From Streptococcus suis (GTDB lineage: Bacteria > Bacillota > Bacilli > Lactobacillales > Streptococcaceae), in the NCBI RefSeq assembly GCF_024509525.1, contig NZ_JAMWEM010000002.1, forward strand, positions 186,001 to 250,000: a stretch of DNA of 64,000 nt, written 5' to 3'. The notes beneath the pieces are model-generated. The model was not told the origin of the DNA, searched no databases, and saw nothing but the letters and a program-made list of their open reading frames with translations. Below are positions 19,308 to 29,660 of the stretch, in pieces. A program made the position numbers and the translations under genes. The stretch's first letter is position 1, and each line of letters starts with the position of its first letter.

Positions 19308-21450
19308 TTGGTTTCAAAAGGCTAAGACCGATACGGTTGCGTTTGATATCCACTTCAACCACCCAGACGGTTACGATTTCCCCAACGGCGAGGACTTCGC
19401 TAGGATGAGGTAAGGCTTGTTGGCGTCCATTCTTATCCCGTTTGCGCTTGACCATGCGTGAAATGTGAACCAAGCCATCTTCATGGACACCGATATCCAC
19501 AAAGGCTCCAAAGTCCACAATATTGCGGACCGTACCTTGCAATTCCTGTCCGACTACCAAATCCTTGACATCCAAGACATCTTGACGGAGGACTGGTGCT
19601 TCAAAGTCATCCCGTAAATCACGACCTGGCTTGAGCAAGTCTGCGATGATGTCCTTCAAGGTTTCCTGACCGACACCGATTTTTTCTGCCGTATCTGCGA
19701 TAGTAACCTGCTTTAATTTTTCCTGCGCAGCCTCATCTAAGTGGTCAATACCTAGCAGTGCCAACAAGTTCTCTACAGCCTTGTAAGACTCAGGGTGCAC
19801 GCCAGTATTGTCCAAAAAGTTAGTCGCATCTGGGATGCGTAAGAAACCAGCTGCCTGCTCAAAGGCCTTGTCGCCCAAACGAGGGACCTTCTTGAGCTGC
19901 TGACGAGAGGTCAGAGCTCCATTTTCCTCGCGGTACTTGACGATATTCTCCGAAATGGTCTTGTTGAGACCAGCCACGTGAGCTAGAAGGGCTGGACTGG
20001 CCGTATTGACATTGACCCCGACCTGGTTGACCACCGTATCGACCACAAAGTCCAGACTTTCAGACAGAGATTTCTGGTTGACATCGTGCTGGTACTGGCC
20101 GACACCGATAGACTTGGGATCAATTTTGACCAGCTCAGCCAGAGGGTCTTGCAGACGGCGGGCGATGGAAATGGCAGAGCGTTTTTCCACAGGTAGGTCT
20201 GGAAACTCGTATCGGGCCAGTTCAGAGGCTGAATAGACAGAAGCTCCGCTTTCATTGACAATGACGTAGGAAACAGCTGGGAAGTCCTTGAGCAAATCAG
20301 CGACGAAGGCTTCAGATTCACGGCTGGCCGTTCCATTTCCGATAGCAATGATTTCCACTTGGAACTGCCCAATCAAGTCTGCCAAGTCTTTCTTGGCCTG
20401 AGCAATTTGGCGCTGACCAGCCGGCTCAACTGGATAGATGACCTGGGTTGTTAAGAGTTTTCCAGTCTGATCTACCACTGCTAGCTTGGCCCCTGTTCGA
20501 AAGGCAGGGTCAAAACCAAGAACAACCTTTCCTTTTAGCGGAGATACAAGGAGCAGATTACGTAGGTTTTTAGAGAAGAGCTGGATAGCTCCTTCTTCTG
20601 CTTCTTCCGTCAATTCTGTCCGAATCCGACGCTCCATAGCAGGCAAAATTTTCTTCTTGATGGCCTGCTGGATCACATCCTTGATGTAGCTATTAGACTG
20701 TGGAAAACGTAGCTCAAAGAAACGAACCATCTTATCCACATTGTGTTCAAAAGAAACTTTGAGAACGCCTAATTTCTCCCCACGATTGATGGCCAGGGTC
20801 TTATAACCCTGCATTTTTGCCACTTTCTCAGAAAAATCATAATAAATCTGAAAGACTTCTTTTTCATCTGCTTCTTGATCTTTTAGCTCTGAAGTCAGGC
20901 TTGAATTGGTCTGTACTTCATGGTAGACCCAGGCCCGAAGTTTGTTGTCTTCTGAGATAGCTTCGACCAAAATATCCACAGCCCCAGCTAAACAAGCCTG
21001 AGCAGTATCAAAACCTTCACAGATGAACCTAGCAGCCTGTTCTTCCAAGTCAGCTACATTCTGCAAAATTAGACGAGCCAGCGGGAACAGCCCAGCCTCA
21101 CGCGCCACCGTTGCCTTGGTCCGACGTTTTTCCTTATAAGGCAGGTAGAGTTCTTCCACATCTGCCAACTTTTCCGCCTCCTCGATAGCCTGACGGAGCT
21201 GGTCTGTCAATTTGCCCTGTTCTTCAATCTTTGCAAGGACGGTAGCCTTACGGTCAGCAAGAGCAGTCAAAGCCTTATCCCGATCGATGATAGACTTGAT
21301 GACCACCTCGTCCAAGTTCTCCGTCACGTCCTTGCGATAACGAGCGATAAAGGGAATAGTATTGCCTTCAGCTGTTAAAGCGAGAACCGTATCAATCTGT
21401 TTTAAACTAACGCCCAATTCATGAGCAATTTTTAAATATTTTTCTTCCAT
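19294..21450 (-). CDS. tex: Tex-family RNA-binding transcription accessory protein
   Basis: Protein of 718 residues with the Tex order: N-terminal helical region, a YqgF-like RNase H fold (about residues 320-450, [18 protein letters not shown]), helix-hairpin-helix repeats (about 490-560, [15 protein letters not shown]), and a C-terminal S1 domain (about 640-715, [20 protein letters not shown]). Tex proteins influence transcription and stress tolerance. The start MEEKYLK at 21450 is chosen because it matches family N-termini; a 10-codon upstream extension lacks support. Confidence 0.94.
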   Translation of the reverse strand: MEEKYLKIAHELGVSLKQIDTVLALTAEGNTIPFIARYRKDVTENLDEVVIKSIIDRDKALTALADRKATVLAKIEEQGKLTDQLRQAIEEAEKLADVEELYLPYKEKRRTKATVAREAGLFPLARLILQNVADLEEQAARFICEGFDTAQACLAGAVDILVEAISEDNKLRAWVYHEVQTNSSLTSELKDQEADEKEVFQIYYDFSEKVAKMQGYKTLAINRGEKLGVLKVSFEHNVDKMVRFFELRFPQSNSYIKDVIQQAIKKKILPAMERRIRTELTEEAEEGAIQLFSKNLRNLLLVSPLKGKVVLGFDPAFRTGAKLAVVDQTGKLLTTQVIYPVEPAGQRQIAQAKKDLADLIGQFQVEIIAIGNGTASRESEAFVADLLKDFPAVSYVIVNESGASVYSASELARYEFPDLPVEKRSAISIARRLQDPLAELVKIDPKSIGVGQYQHDVNQKSLSESLDFVVDTVVNQVGVNVNTASPALLAHVAGLNKTISENIVKYREENGALTSRQQLKKVPRLGDKAFEQAAGFLRIPDATNFLDNTGVHPESYKAVENLLALLGIDHLDEAAQEKLKQVTIADTAEKIGVGQETLKDIIADLLKPGRDLRDDFEAPVLRQDVLDVKDLVVGQELQGTVRNIVDFGAFVDIGVHEDGLVHISRMVKRKRDKNGRQQALPHPSEVLAVGEIVTVWVVEVDIKRNRIGLSLLKPNGSE

Positions 21451-21488
21451 AGCTACTATTATAGCATGAAACCAATACAATTTATATA

Positions 21489-21512
21489 CGAAAAAGACAC
21501 CCGAAGGTGTCT
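21489..21512 (-). terminator. Terminator of queT
   Basis: GACACC/GGTGTC with a stable TTCG loop on the minus strand, then TTTTT (21491-21495). Confidence 0.85.
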
Positions 21513-21533
21513 GCTCACATTTATCTTTAAAAC

Positions 21534-22049
21534 TTATCTCTCGAAATTGATTTTTTTCGCTAACTTATCAATCACTACTGCACCAACCAATAGGGACAGC
21601 AATTCTCCACCTGCAGTTGTCAACCAAGTTAGAAAGAATGGCGATTTCACTAAGAATTTCAATTCAAGAGCGATGGTAAACATAGTCGCCGCAAAAAAGA
21701 ATGAGAAATAAAAGAATGCCTTATTAAACAAGCCACCAAATAGATAGTCTTTCTTATATTTTTCAAATAAAATGACACCAAGAGTGACAAAGATAAGAGT
21801 TGAAAATCCACCTACAAAAAGGTCAATGACACCAAATCCAATCAGGTTGGAAATCATGCAACCAATCGTCACTGCAATTATGTACTTACGGTTATAAAAA
21901 GCCAAAAAATTGAGCATTTCTGACAAGCGGAACTGAATGGCTCCAAAAGAAATAGCATTCAATGGCGGTGTCAAGGTCAAAGCCACATAGATGGCCGCGA
22001 CAAGTGCAATCTCTGCCATATCTCTGGCAGTCCATTTAGATGTATTCAT
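21534..22049 (-). CDS. queT: QueT queuosine-precursor ECF S component
   Basis: Membrane protein of 171 residues with about five to six helices, matching the QueT family (ARDMAEIALVAAIYVALTL at the N-terminus, GAIQFRLSEMLNFLAFYN). It imports a queuosine precursor using the shared ECF module. The preQ1-II riboswitch immediately upstream supports the substrate independently. The tgt gene at 40.8 kb would use the imported base. Confidence 0.94.
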   Translation of the reverse strand: MNTSKWTARDMAEIALVAAIYVALTLTPPLNAISFGAIQFRLSEMLNFLAFYNRKYIIAVTIGCMISNLIGFGVIDLFVGGFSTLIFVTLGVILFEKYKKDYLFGGLFNKAFFYFSFFFAATMFTIALELKFLVKSPFFLTWLTTAGGELLSLLVGAVVIDKLAKKINFER

Positions 22050-22054
22050 AAAAA

Positions 22055-22109
22055 TTCTCCTTTAGCAAAATGCTTGAAATATGCTTGGGTAAAGTGAGCA
22101 AGCCCCAAG
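22055..22109 (-). promoter_or_regulatory. preQ1-II riboswitch
   Basis: On the minus strand: CTTGGGGCTTG, a short loop, TACCCAAGCATATTTCAAGC, then GCTAAAGGAGAA running into the start codon. This is the streptococcal preQ1-II (COG4708) pattern: stem CTTGGG/CCCAAG, the GCATATT junction, and a 3' hairpin next to AAAGGAG. It would control queT translation. Confidence 0.92.
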
Positions 22110-22177
22110 GGTCATTGATTTCTTCAACAACGTCGTCTAGTATAGCATAATTTCTGAAAAAATGATAGACTAGTTTT

Positions 22178-22615
22178 ATGAAAAATCTACTAAAAAAATT
22201 CCTAGAAAACGAAGTCATTCTCTACCTCATATTCGGTGTTGCTACAACTCTAGTCTACATGATGACACGTATCGCCCTCTTTACTGTACTAAGTAACGTG
22301 CTTCTTGTAGTCTTTCTAGCAAATGCCACTGCCATTCTCTTCGCTTTTATTACGAACGATCAAATTGTTTTTAAGCAAGAAAGTAGAGGATGGTTTGCAA
22401 GACTGATTAAGTTTGTTTCAGCTCGTCTCGTTACTATGGGAGTAGATCTGTTGCTAGCTTATATCTTTGTAGAGGCCTTTCCGCAGATTATCGGACAATT
22501 CGTTAATCAGAATCTACAAACAGTCAATGCCATTGCAACGTTTGTCTCACAGGTATTGGTCATTGTACTCAACTATGTCCTCAGTAAGCTTTTTGTATTT
22601 AACGATAATCAATAA
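22178..22615 (+). CDS. GtrA-family membrane protein
   Basis: Protein of 145 residues with four hydrophobic helices typical of GtrA: LIFGVATTLVYMMTRIALF, then FLANATAILFAFITNDQIVF and a C-terminal VLNYVLSKLFVF. GtrA members are implicated in moving lipid-linked sugars across the membrane for cell-surface glycosylation. No glycosyltransferase is adjacent, so its substrate cannot be inferred. It is transcribed divergently from queT. Confidence 0.88.
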   Translation: MKNLLKKFLENEVILYLIFGVATTLVYMMTRIALFTVLSNVLLVVFLANATAILFAFITNDQIVFKQESRGWFARLIKFVSARLVTMGVDLLLAYIFVEAFPQIIGQFVNQNLQTVNAIATFVSQVLVIVLNYVLSKLFVFNDNQ

Positions 22616-22640
22616 AGAGGTTGCATTAATCAACCTCTTT
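22614..22640. terminator. Bidirectional terminator between gtrA-like and yihY-like genes
   Basis: AAAGAGGTTG (22614-22623) pairs with CAACCTCTTT (22631-22640). T-runs flank both sides. The stem overlaps the end of the YihY coding sequence. Confidence 0.85.
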
Positions 22641-23576
22641 TTCTACGGAATCATTCTCACTATCAACGGGAGTAAAACGAGCTTTTAATCGATTTAATAT
22701 CGAAACAATGTCTCCAGGTCTTGCATCAAATTCATCTATCTGCATACTTTGTACAGATGCATTAAATACTGCTCCGGTAATAAGAATGTTGGCCATAAAA
22801 ACAAACCAGAGCATGAGGACCAAAAAGATGACTGAAGTTACAAAACGAAAATCCAACAATTGACTAGCATAACTATCTACATAATAGCCAAAAATATGGC
22901 CCACGGTTCCCATCACAACTAGAACAAATAGAGTTCCTGGCAGTACATACCGAATTTTCTTAATTCGTACATTTGGCAGGAAAAAATAGAGCATCATTAG
23001 TGCTAAGAATAAAGTTAGGTAAGCGATTGGCTGGGTCTGACTAATGATTTCACTAATCCAACTATCTTTCATAGAAAAGGTACTTCTGATAATATTTTGC
23101 AAGGTCTGACCAAACGTCAAAGCTGCAACTCCTAGCATAATGATAAGCTGTAGAGCAATACCTAAGAAAACACCGACGATATGCCCAATAATAAAATCTC
23201 TATGCTGATTAACACCATATGCCTTATTAACAGCCTTTTGTAAAGCTGTCATACTTCTTGAAATCGTCCAAAGAGTGGTAAAAATGGAAATTCCTAACCA
23301 AGAGGACGAAGGCTGAGTCAAAATATTGACAATCAAACGAGAAACACTGGGATAGAGTTTCTCAGGAAAAATCTCTACTACCACTGCCAAAATTTGATTT
23401 ACATCAATGCTAAGATAGGGTAATAAGTTGGCTAGAGTCATTAGAATCGGGAAAATCGAGATGATCAAATAATAAGCTACTGCTACACTAGTAATATCCA
23501 GCTCAGCCGATATATAAAATGAAAAAAAGGAGGCGAAAAACTGCTTACATTGGGATTGCAATGTTTGTTTTTTCAT
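22626..23576 (-). CDS. YihY/BrkB-family inner-membrane protein
   Basis: Protein of 316 residues with six predicted membrane segments and family segments VAYYLIISIFPILMTLANLL and LWTISRSMTALQKAVNKAYG. The C-terminal 40 residues are charged and cytoplasmic. The family was once proposed to be RNase BN, which is no longer accepted; the function is unknown. The ATG at 23576 follows AGGAGG. It is the last gene of a murA-GNAT-map-yihY run. Confidence 0.9.
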   Translation of the reverse strand: MKKQTLQSQCKQFFASFFSFYISAELDITSVAVAYYLIISIFPILMTLANLLPYLSIDVNQILAVVVEIFPEKLYPSVSRLIVNILTQPSSSWLGISIFTTLWTISRSMTALQKAVNKAYGVNQHRDFIIGHIVGVFLGIALQLIIMLGVAALTFGQTLQNIIRSTFSMKDSWISEIISQTQPIAYLTLFLALMMLYFFLPNVRIKKIRYVLPGTLFVLVVMGTVGHIFGYYVDSYASQLLDFRFVTSVIFLVLMLWFVFMANILITGAVFNASVQSMQIDEFDARPGDIVSILNRLKARFTPVDSENDSVEKEVD

Positions 23577-23599
23577 ATTTCCTCCTTGCATAGAATTAA

Positions 23600-24460
23600 T
23601 TAATAAGTCCCTTCTTCACCCTGACTGGTCAATATCACTGGACCATCTTTAGTGATGACAAATTGGTGTTCGTATTGACAAGACAAACCACCATCAAGTG
23701 TCTTATGAGCCCAGCCAGTCTTCATATCCGTATCAATTTCCCAAGTCCCTGTATTAATCATAGGTTCGATAGTCAAAACCATGCCTTCACGTAAGCGAAG
23801 ACCACGACCTTTTGTTCCATAGTGGGGAACCATTGGTTCCTCATGCATGGTTGGACCAACACCGTGCCCCACCAAGTCACGAACGACACCATAGCCAAGA
23901 CCTTCCGCATATTCTTGAATCGCCGCACCAATATCACCGATACGATTGCCAACAACTGCTTGCTCGATACCGCGGTACAAACATTCCTTGGTTACATCCA
24001 TGAGGTTTTGTACTTCTTCAGAAACCTGACCGACTGCATAGGCCCAACAAGAGTCTGCTACTCCACCACGATAGGTTTGAGTGATTTTCTTCATAGCCTT
24101 GACATCATTAAAATTAAGCTTGGACACATCAACAACCGATTTATCCAAGGGCTCACTCAGTACCATGTCTACCTTCAGTAAATCGCCTTCTTTGAGTTTG
24201 TAGTGGCGAGGAAAGGCATGAGCAACTTCGTCGTTGAGCCCGCAGCAAGTTGCATACGGGTAGTCCATAAGCTCTCCATCTACACCAATTTGAAGCGGTA
24301 GAACATTGGCTTCCTTGCAACGTCTCCGAACATACTCTTCAACTTCCCAGAGATCCTGACCAGGTTTGATTAACTCTCTTAGTCCTATATGAATGCTGGC
24401 TAAAAAGTCTCCAGCACGGTCCATAGCATCAATTTCACGTTGTGATTTAATTGTAATCAT
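23600..24460 (-). CDS. map: Methionine aminopeptidase, type I
   Basis: Protein of 286 residues that removes the initiator methionine. The five metal ligands are readable in order: KVDMVLSE, DSCWAYAVG, DLVGHGVGPTMHE, LTIEPM and QYEHQF. It is about 30 residues longer than E. coli Map because of an insertion (EPLDKSVVDVSKLNFNDVKA) seen in streptococcal enzymes. The start overlaps the upstream GNAT gene by 4 nt, indicating coupling. Confidence 0.96.
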   Translation of the reverse strand: MITIKSQREIDAMDRAGDFLASIHIGLRELIKPGQDLWEVEEYVRRRCKEANVLPLQIGVDGELMDYPYATCCGLNDEVAHAFPRHYKLKEGDLLKVDMVLSEPLDKSVVDVSKLNFNDVKAMKKITQTYRGGVADSCWAYAVGQVSEEVQNLMDVTKECLYRGIEQAVVGNRIGDIGAAIQEYAEGLGYGVVRDLVGHGVGPTMHEEPMVPHYGTKGRGLRLREGMVLTIEPMINTGTWEIDTDMKTGWAHKTLDGGLSCQYEHQFVITKDGPVILTSQGEEGTY

Positions 24461-25029
24461 TCATTTTCCTCATACTTGCTTAAATTAAATGTGTGCTTGT
24501 CTAGCCCAAATAATAGATAATTTCGGGTCTTTCGACTATAGCGGTCACTACCTCGATATTGGTTCAAAAGCTGAAAACCAGCTTTTTGCGCGACACGCTG
24601 ACTCGCTATATTCTCTAGATGAGTCTTCAATAAAAGACGTTTGATACCTAGATGATAAAAGGATAGATACACTAGATTTTTCAGTGCTTCTGTCATCAGC
24701 CCCTGTCTCCAGTAATCCTTTTTTAAAAAGTAGCCGATTTCTGCTTGTTTGGACTGCTCATTCAGTTTTTCTAATCGAATAGCTCCAATTAACTGCCCAC
24801 TCTTTCGGTCTTCCAAAGCCCAAATTCCTAAGGGAGCCTTCATAAATTGACTCACAAGAAAATCAGCAGCTTCTTTCTTATCAGATATACTAGGAAAAAT
24901 AAAGGTTAGATTATCAGGAGAAGAAACGATTTGAAAAAAGGCATCTAAATCATCATAACAAAAAGGCCTAAACTGCAAACGAGAAGTTTCAAACTCCGCA
25001 AAGGCGGCTAAGTTAGTCCAAATAGTCAT
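24457..25029 (-). CDS. GNAT-family N-acetyltransferase (RimJ/RimL-like)
   Basis: Protein of 190 residues. TSRLQFRPFCYDDLDAFFQI is the typical start of ribosomal-protein or small-molecule acetyltransferases, followed by IGYFLKKDYWRQGLMTEAL at the acetyl-CoA site and NIASQRVAQKAGF near the end. The substrate is unknown. It sits between murA and map, 4 nt overlapping map, and may be transcribed with both. Confidence 0.88.
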   Translation of the reverse strand: MTIWTNLAAFAEFETSRLQFRPFCYDDLDAFFQIVSSPDNLTFIFPSISDKKEAADFLVSQFMKAPLGIWALEDRKSGQLIGAIRLEKLNEQSKQAEIGYFLKKDYWRQGLMTEALKNLVYLSFYHLGIKRLLLKTHLENIASQRVAQKAGFQLLNQYRGSDRYSRKTRNYLLFGLDKHTFNLSKYEENE

Positions 25030-25070
25030 CGTATCTATAGAGGCCGGAATTGCTCCCAGCCCCTCTTTCC

Positions 25071-26330
25071 TTATTCTTCAATTAACTGGATGTCAGCGCC
25101 CAGTTCCGTCAGTTTTTCAATAATATTAGAGTACCCACGTAGAATAAACTCAATATTAGTGATTTCTGTACGCCCCTGAGCCATCAGTCCAGCAATAACC
25201 ATAGCAGCTCCAGCACGTAAATCTGTAGCCTTCACCCGAGCCCCTTTTAACTGATTTGGACCCTGGTAAGCGATATGGTTACTCCGCGTACGAATATCAG
25301 CTCCCATGTTGGCTAGTTCTTGAACATGGCCAACACGCTTTTCATAAATAGTATCCGTAATGCTCCCACTACCTTCTGCTTTAAGTAAAAGCGGTGTCAA
25401 CGGCTGTTGCAAATCTGTAGCGAATCCTGGATATGGAGCTGTTTTGATGCTGACTGCTTTCAATTGATCTTGTTTTTCAACAAAAATACTATCTTCTGAG
25501 ACAGTCATGCGCACGCCCATTGCTTCTAGTTTGGCAATAAAGATTTCTAAATGTTCATAAAGGACATTATCAATCTGAATTCCTTCACCAACAGCTGCAG
25601 CTAAGGCAATATAGGTCCCTGCTTCGATACGATCTGGGATAACCTGGTGACGTGTCCCGTGTAATTTTTCCACACCTTCGATTGTGATAACATCCGTTCC
25701 CGCACCACGGATATGAGCTCCCATGTTGTTCAGCAAGGTAGCAACGTCAATAATTTCAGGCTCCCGAGCAGCATTTTCAATAACTGTTCGACCGTGAGCT
25801 TTAACAGCTGCCAACATCGTATTAATCGTTGCTCCAACGCTAACTGTATCCATAAAGATATGGGCGCCATGAATGCGCTCACCATTCGTGGATAAGTGCA
25901 TATTCATGCCTTCATAGGTCATCGTTGCACCCATAGCCTCAAAAGCTTTGAGATGCAAGTCAATCGGACGAGGCCCTAAATCACATCCTCCAGGTAAGCC
26001 AACTATAGCTTGACCGAAACGGCCAAGTAAAGCTCCGTAAAAATAATAAGAAGCCCGTAGACTATTGATTTTACCAAAGGGCATTGGCATGTCTTGAACA
26101 CCACGAGGGTCAATTTCAAGGCTATCTTCAGTACGCTTAACGGTAGCTCCCATAATTTCCATGATGTCGATTAAGCTGTCAACATCAGAAATAGCTGGTA
26201 CACCATCTAGGGTTACTACACCATCTGCTAAAATAATGGCCGGAATTAAGGCCACAACTGAATTCTTTGCTCCGCTGACGGTCACTTTTCCCTTTAAACT
26301 CCGACCGCCATTGATTACTATTTTTCTCAT
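25071..26330 (-). CDS. murA: UDP-N-acetylglucosamine 1-carboxyvinyltransferase
   Basis: Enzyme of 419 residues for the first committed step of peptidoglycan synthesis (enolpyruvyl transfer to UDP-GlcNAc), the fosfomycin target. The N-terminal [15 protein letters not shown], the reactive cysteine in [12 protein letters not shown], and [14 protein letters not shown] are intact. Low-GC Gram-positives carry two paralogues; the sequence is closest in style to the one called MurZ in pneumococcus. The start MRKIVINGG fits family N-termini, but its ribosome site is weak and starts up to 10 codons upstream cannot be excluded. Confidence 0.94.
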   Translation of the reverse strand: MRKIVINGGRSLKGKVTVSGAKNSVVALIPAIILADGVVTLDGVPAISDVDSLIDIMEIMGATVKRTEDSLEIDPRGVQDMPMPFGKINSLRASYYFYGALLGRFGQAIVGLPGGCDLGPRPIDLHLKAFEAMGATMTYEGMNMHLSTNGERIHGAHIFMDTVSVGATINTMLAAVKAHGRTVIENAAREPEIIDVATLLNNMGAHIRGAGTDVITIEGVEKLHGTRHQVIPDRIEAGTYIALAAAVGEGIQIDNVLYEHLEIFIAKLEAMGVRMTVSEDSIFVEKQDQLKAVSIKTAPYPGFATDLQQPLTPLLLKAEGSGSITDTIYEKRVGHVQELANMGADIRTRSNHIAYQGPNQLKGARVKATDLRAGAAMVIAGLMAQGRTEITNIEFILRGYSNIIEKLTELGADIQLIEE

Positions 26331-26449
26331 ACTGTCAATTCTCTTTCTCATATTGGCCAAAAAGTCAGACAGCTTATTGTATCATATCTATCTAAAAATG
26401 GCTACTTTTTTACACTACCAAGAGCCTAATGAAGCTCGATTACAATCTC

Positions 26450-27232
26450 TTATTTCCCTAGTTTTCTAGTCTTTTTGAGGGCGGCAGCGACTGCCTTAAT
26501 AATGGCGTAACGGAAGCCTTCTTTTTCAAGAGCTACCACGCCTGCGATAGTCGAGCCGCCTGGCGAGGTCACTTCCTGTCTCAGCTGGGCTGGGTGCTTG
26601 TCGCTATTCAAGACCATCTGAGCAGTTCCAGCCAAGGTTTGGGCCGCCAAAACCTTGGCATCTTGAGCCGTCAGCCCGTTTTGCACACCAGCATCGGTCA
26701 AAGACTCAATCATCTGATAGACAAAGGCTGGACCGCAGCCTGCGATAGCCGTTGCTGCGTCGATTAGGCTCTCTGGCACCTGTTGGACCTTGCCTGATTT
26801 TTCTAGGATTTGTTCCAATAGCGGAGCGAGCTCTTGATTGACCAAGCTATAGGTTGTCATGCCTTGACCGATTGCAACCGGTGTATTGGGCATGATCCGA
26901 ATGAGTTTGTCTGCCGACACATATTCTGCCAGGCTGTCAAGGGTCACTCCCGCTGCCATGGAAATCCAGATAGCTGAAGGATTCTGGCTAATTTGGTCCT
27001 GTAAACCTGACAAGACTGACTGAATCAGATGAGGCTTGACCCCAAGAAAAATAATCTCGGCCTGCTCTGCTATTTCCCCATTAGAAAAAAGCAGACCGCC
27101 TACCTTCTCTTGAAGAGCCTGGGCTTTTGCTGGGTTATGGTTGCTGAGGAGGAGCTGGGTTTCTGGCAGCTGGCTGACTGCATAGGCCAGGGCCGCTCCC
27201 ATATTGCCCAGTCCGATAAATCCAATCTTCAT
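26450..27232 (-). CDS. proC: Pyrroline-5-carboxylate reductase
   Basis: Enzyme of 260 residues catalysing the last step of proline synthesis. The N-terminal Rossmann motif is MKIGFIGLGNMGAALAYA, and the C-terminal substrate region has LRQEVTSPGGSTIAGV. It is the last gene of the proB-proA-proC operon, 9 nt after proA. No clear terminator follows. Confidence 0.96.
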   Translation of the reverse strand: MKIGFIGLGNMGAALAYAVSQLPETQLLLSNHNPAKAQALQEKVGGLLFSNGEIAEQAEIIFLGVKPHLIQSVLSGLQDQISQNPSAIWISMAAGVTLDSLAEYVSADKLIRIMPNTPVAIGQGMTTYSLVNQELAPLLEQILEKSGKVQQVPESLIDAATAIAGCGPAFVYQMIESLTDAGVQNGLTAQDAKVLAAQTLAGTAQMVLNSDKHPAQLRQEVTSPGGSTIAGVVALEKEGFRYAIIKAVAAALKKTRKLGK

Positions 27233-27241
27233 CTTGACCTC

Positions 27242-28480
27242 CTAACGAATGTGGCCGTCGCCTGTGATGATGTACTTATAGGTGGTCATCTCACGCAAGC
27301 CCATAGGACCACGGGCGTGCATCTTCTGAGTGGAAATGCCCAGCTCACAGCCCAGACCAAACTCGCCGCCGTCTGTGAAGCGAGTCGAGGCATTGACGTA
27401 GACCGCCGCCGAATCTACATGGAGTGTGAAACGATCTGCCGTCTGGCTGTTTTCCGTCACGATAGCCTCGCTGTGTCCAGTCGAGTGTTGAGCGATATGG
27501 CTGATAGCCTCTTCTACATTTGAAACGACCTTGACCGCCAAGATAAAGTCCAGAAATTCTGTATCAAAATCCTGATCGCCTACTGGTGTGGATTGGTTGA
27601 GAAGAGCCTGAGCCTTCTGGTCAGCCCGCAATTCTACCTGACCAGAAAGAGCTTCCTCCAAGCGAGGTAGGAATTGGCTGGCAATTTCTTCATGGACTAG
27701 CAAGACCTCCGCCGAATTGCAGACTGACGGACGACTGGTTTTGGCATTGACCACAATCTGCAAGGCCTTGTCCAAGTCCGCCTCCTTATCTACATAGACA
27801 TGGCAGATACCTGTTCCTGTTTCGATAACAGGCACTGTCGCATTTTCCACAACAGCCTGAATGAGCCCTGCACCACCGCGAGGCACCAAAAGGTCAATTT
27901 TGCCTTTTGCAGTCATCAACTCGGTCGCAGAGGTTCGGCTGGTATCTTGGACCAGTTCGATAACCTTGGGTGACAAGCCGACCTCTTCCAGCCCAGCTTT
28001 TAAAGCTGAAACAATGGCCTGAGCCGAGTGAAAGGCTTCCTTGCCACCACGCAAGATGACTGCATTTCCGCTCTTAATAGCCAAGGCTGCGGCATCTGAG
28101 GTCACATTTGGACGACTTTCATAAATCATTCCCACCAAACCAAAGGGAATGGATTTCTTGCAAATGTTCAAGCCGTCTGCCCTAGTGGATTCTTCCATGA
28201 CTAATCCGACAGGATCTGGCAAGCCAATCAAGGCACGAATACCATCAGCCATAGCTTCAATCCGCTCAGCTGTCAGGAGCAATCGGTCCTGCATAACTTG
28301 GCTGATTTTACCTTGGGCATTTTCCATATCGATGGCATTACCTGCTAGGATTGCCTCAGTTTGAGCAACCAACTGGTCTGCCATTGCTGATAGAGCCTGG
28401 TTTTTCTGTTCGGTTGTCGCTAGGTTGATAGAGGCCTTATGGGCCAATAAACTATCTAATAATGCTTGTGTTGTTGTCAT
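27242..28480 (-). CDS. proA: Gamma-glutamyl phosphate reductase
   Basis: Enzyme of 412 residues of the aldehyde dehydrogenase superfamily that reduces gamma-glutamyl phosphate to the semialdehyde. The catalytic cysteine is in [15 protein letters not shown]; other segments are [16 protein letters not shown] and LIVPRGG-like VPRGGAGL. It is between proB and proC with 9-nt gaps, and ProA works in complex with ProB. Confidence 0.96.
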   Translation of the reverse strand: MTTTQALLDSLLAHKASINLATTEQKNQALSAMADQLVAQTEAILAGNAIDMENAQGKISQVMQDRLLLTAERIEAMADGIRALIGLPDPVGLVMEESTRADGLNICKKSIPFGLVGMIYESRPNVTSDAAALAIKSGNAVILRGGKEAFHSAQAIVSALKAGLEEVGLSPKVIELVQDTSRTSATELMTAKGKIDLLVPRGGAGLIQAVVENATVPVIETGTGICHVYVDKEADLDKALQIVVNAKTSRPSVCNSAEVLLVHEEIASQFLPRLEEALSGQVELRADQKAQALLNQSTPVGDQDFDTEFLDFILAVKVVSNVEEAISHIAQHSTGHSEAIVTENSQTADRFTLHVDSAAVYVNASTRFTDGGEFGLGCELGISTQKMHARGPMGLREMTTYKYIITGDGHIR

Positions 28481-28489
28481 ATCTTTCTC

Positions 28490-29566
28490 CTATAGGCTTA
28501 CCCAATCGTTGCGGTGAATCAATACGCCTTCCGCTCTGCCATTTGCCAATTGGTCCTGCAAGTCCTTGGAGGACAATTTGACCCGCCCTTTACCAATCAA
28601 GCGGTGGTCTGCTTGACTGTAAACTTCCACGACCTGTCCTACTTCAAAGTCGCCTTCTAGGGCTTTGACTCCTGCCGCTAACAAACTGCGGCCTTGGTGC
28701 AACATGGCTTCAACCGCACCAGCATCCACTTCAACTGCTGCATCTGTCCGAGCGTAAAAAGCCATCCACTGCTTGCGTTGGTTCATGGCGTGGTCGTCCG
28801 CTAAAAAGAGGGTGCCACGGTTGGCTTGCGTGACTGCTTGTAAAAGGGCCGTATCCTCCTTGGACGAGCAGATAAAGACAGGTACACCTGACTTGGTCGC
28901 AATCTGTGCCGCCTGCAATTTGGTGGTCATACCACCCGTTCCGTTGGACGTTCCTGCTCCTACTGCCATGGCAAACAAATCTTCCGTAATTTCCTTAATC
29001 TCTGGCAAATGTTTGGCATTGGGGTCGCTGTTAGGATTGGCCGTGTAAAGTCCATCTACATCTGTCAAAAGCACCAAGAGGTCTGCTTTCAAGAGAGAAG
29101 CCACCTGAGCAGATAAAGTATCGTTATCCCCTACCTTAATCTCTTCAATGGCAATGGTATCATTTTCGTTGATAATAGGAATAGCACGTTGTTTCAGCAA
29201 GACCTGCAAGGCTTGAGAGGCATTCTGATAACGTCTGGCATCCGCAAAATCATCCTGGGTCAGCAAAATCTGAGCCGATACGATGCCGTCCTTCATTAGA
29301 TTTTGCGTGTATTCCTCAATCAAGAGCCCTTGACCCACAGCCGCAGAAGCTTGTTTCTCCGCAATCTTGGTCGGTCGCTTGTCAAAGCCCAATCTCCGAA
29401 AACCAGCAGCAATCGAACCAGATGTTACTAGCACAATCTGGTAGCCTTTCTGATGCAACTGAGCCAGCTGATCGGTAATTCGAGCGATTTTGATACGATC
29501 CAAACTGCCATTTTCTTGCGTTAGAGAACTAGTCCCGACCTTAAATACAATTGTTTCTTCTGTCAT
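28490..29566 (-). CDS. proB: Glutamate 5-kinase with C-terminal PUA domain
   Basis: Enzyme of 358 residues, the first and feedback-controlled step of proline synthesis. The amino-acid kinase domain carries [22 protein letters not shown] and [12 protein letters not shown]; the last 75 residues form a PUA domain ([20 protein letters not shown]). The ATG at 29566 (MTEETIVFK) matches family N-termini; a 39-codon in-frame upstream extension overlaps the promoter (TGG-TATAAT near 29603) and is rejected. Confidence 0.95.
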   Translation of the reverse strand: MTEETIVFKVGTSSLTQENGSLDRIKIARITDQLAQLHQKGYQIVLVTSGSIAAGFRRLGFDKRPTKIAEKQASAAVGQGLLIEEYTQNLMKDGIVSAQILLTQDDFADARRYQNASQALQVLLKQRAIPIINENDTIAIEEIKVGDNDTLSAQVASLLKADLLVLLTDVDGLYTANPNSDPNAKHLPEIKEITEDLFAMAVGAGTSNGTGGMTTKLQAAQIATKSGVPVFICSSKEDTALLQAVTQANRGTLFLADDHAMNQRKQWMAFYARTDAAVEVDAGAVEAMLHQGRSLLAAGVKALEGDFEVGQVVEVYSQADHRLIGKGRVKLSSKDLQDQLANGRAEGVLIHRNDWVSL

Positions 29567-29660
29567 AGTGATCTCTTTCAAAATGAATATATTTGGAAAA
29601 TTATACCATAGAATGCCATCTTTTTCTATACAGGAGCCCATAGAAAAGAGCCCGCAGGCT

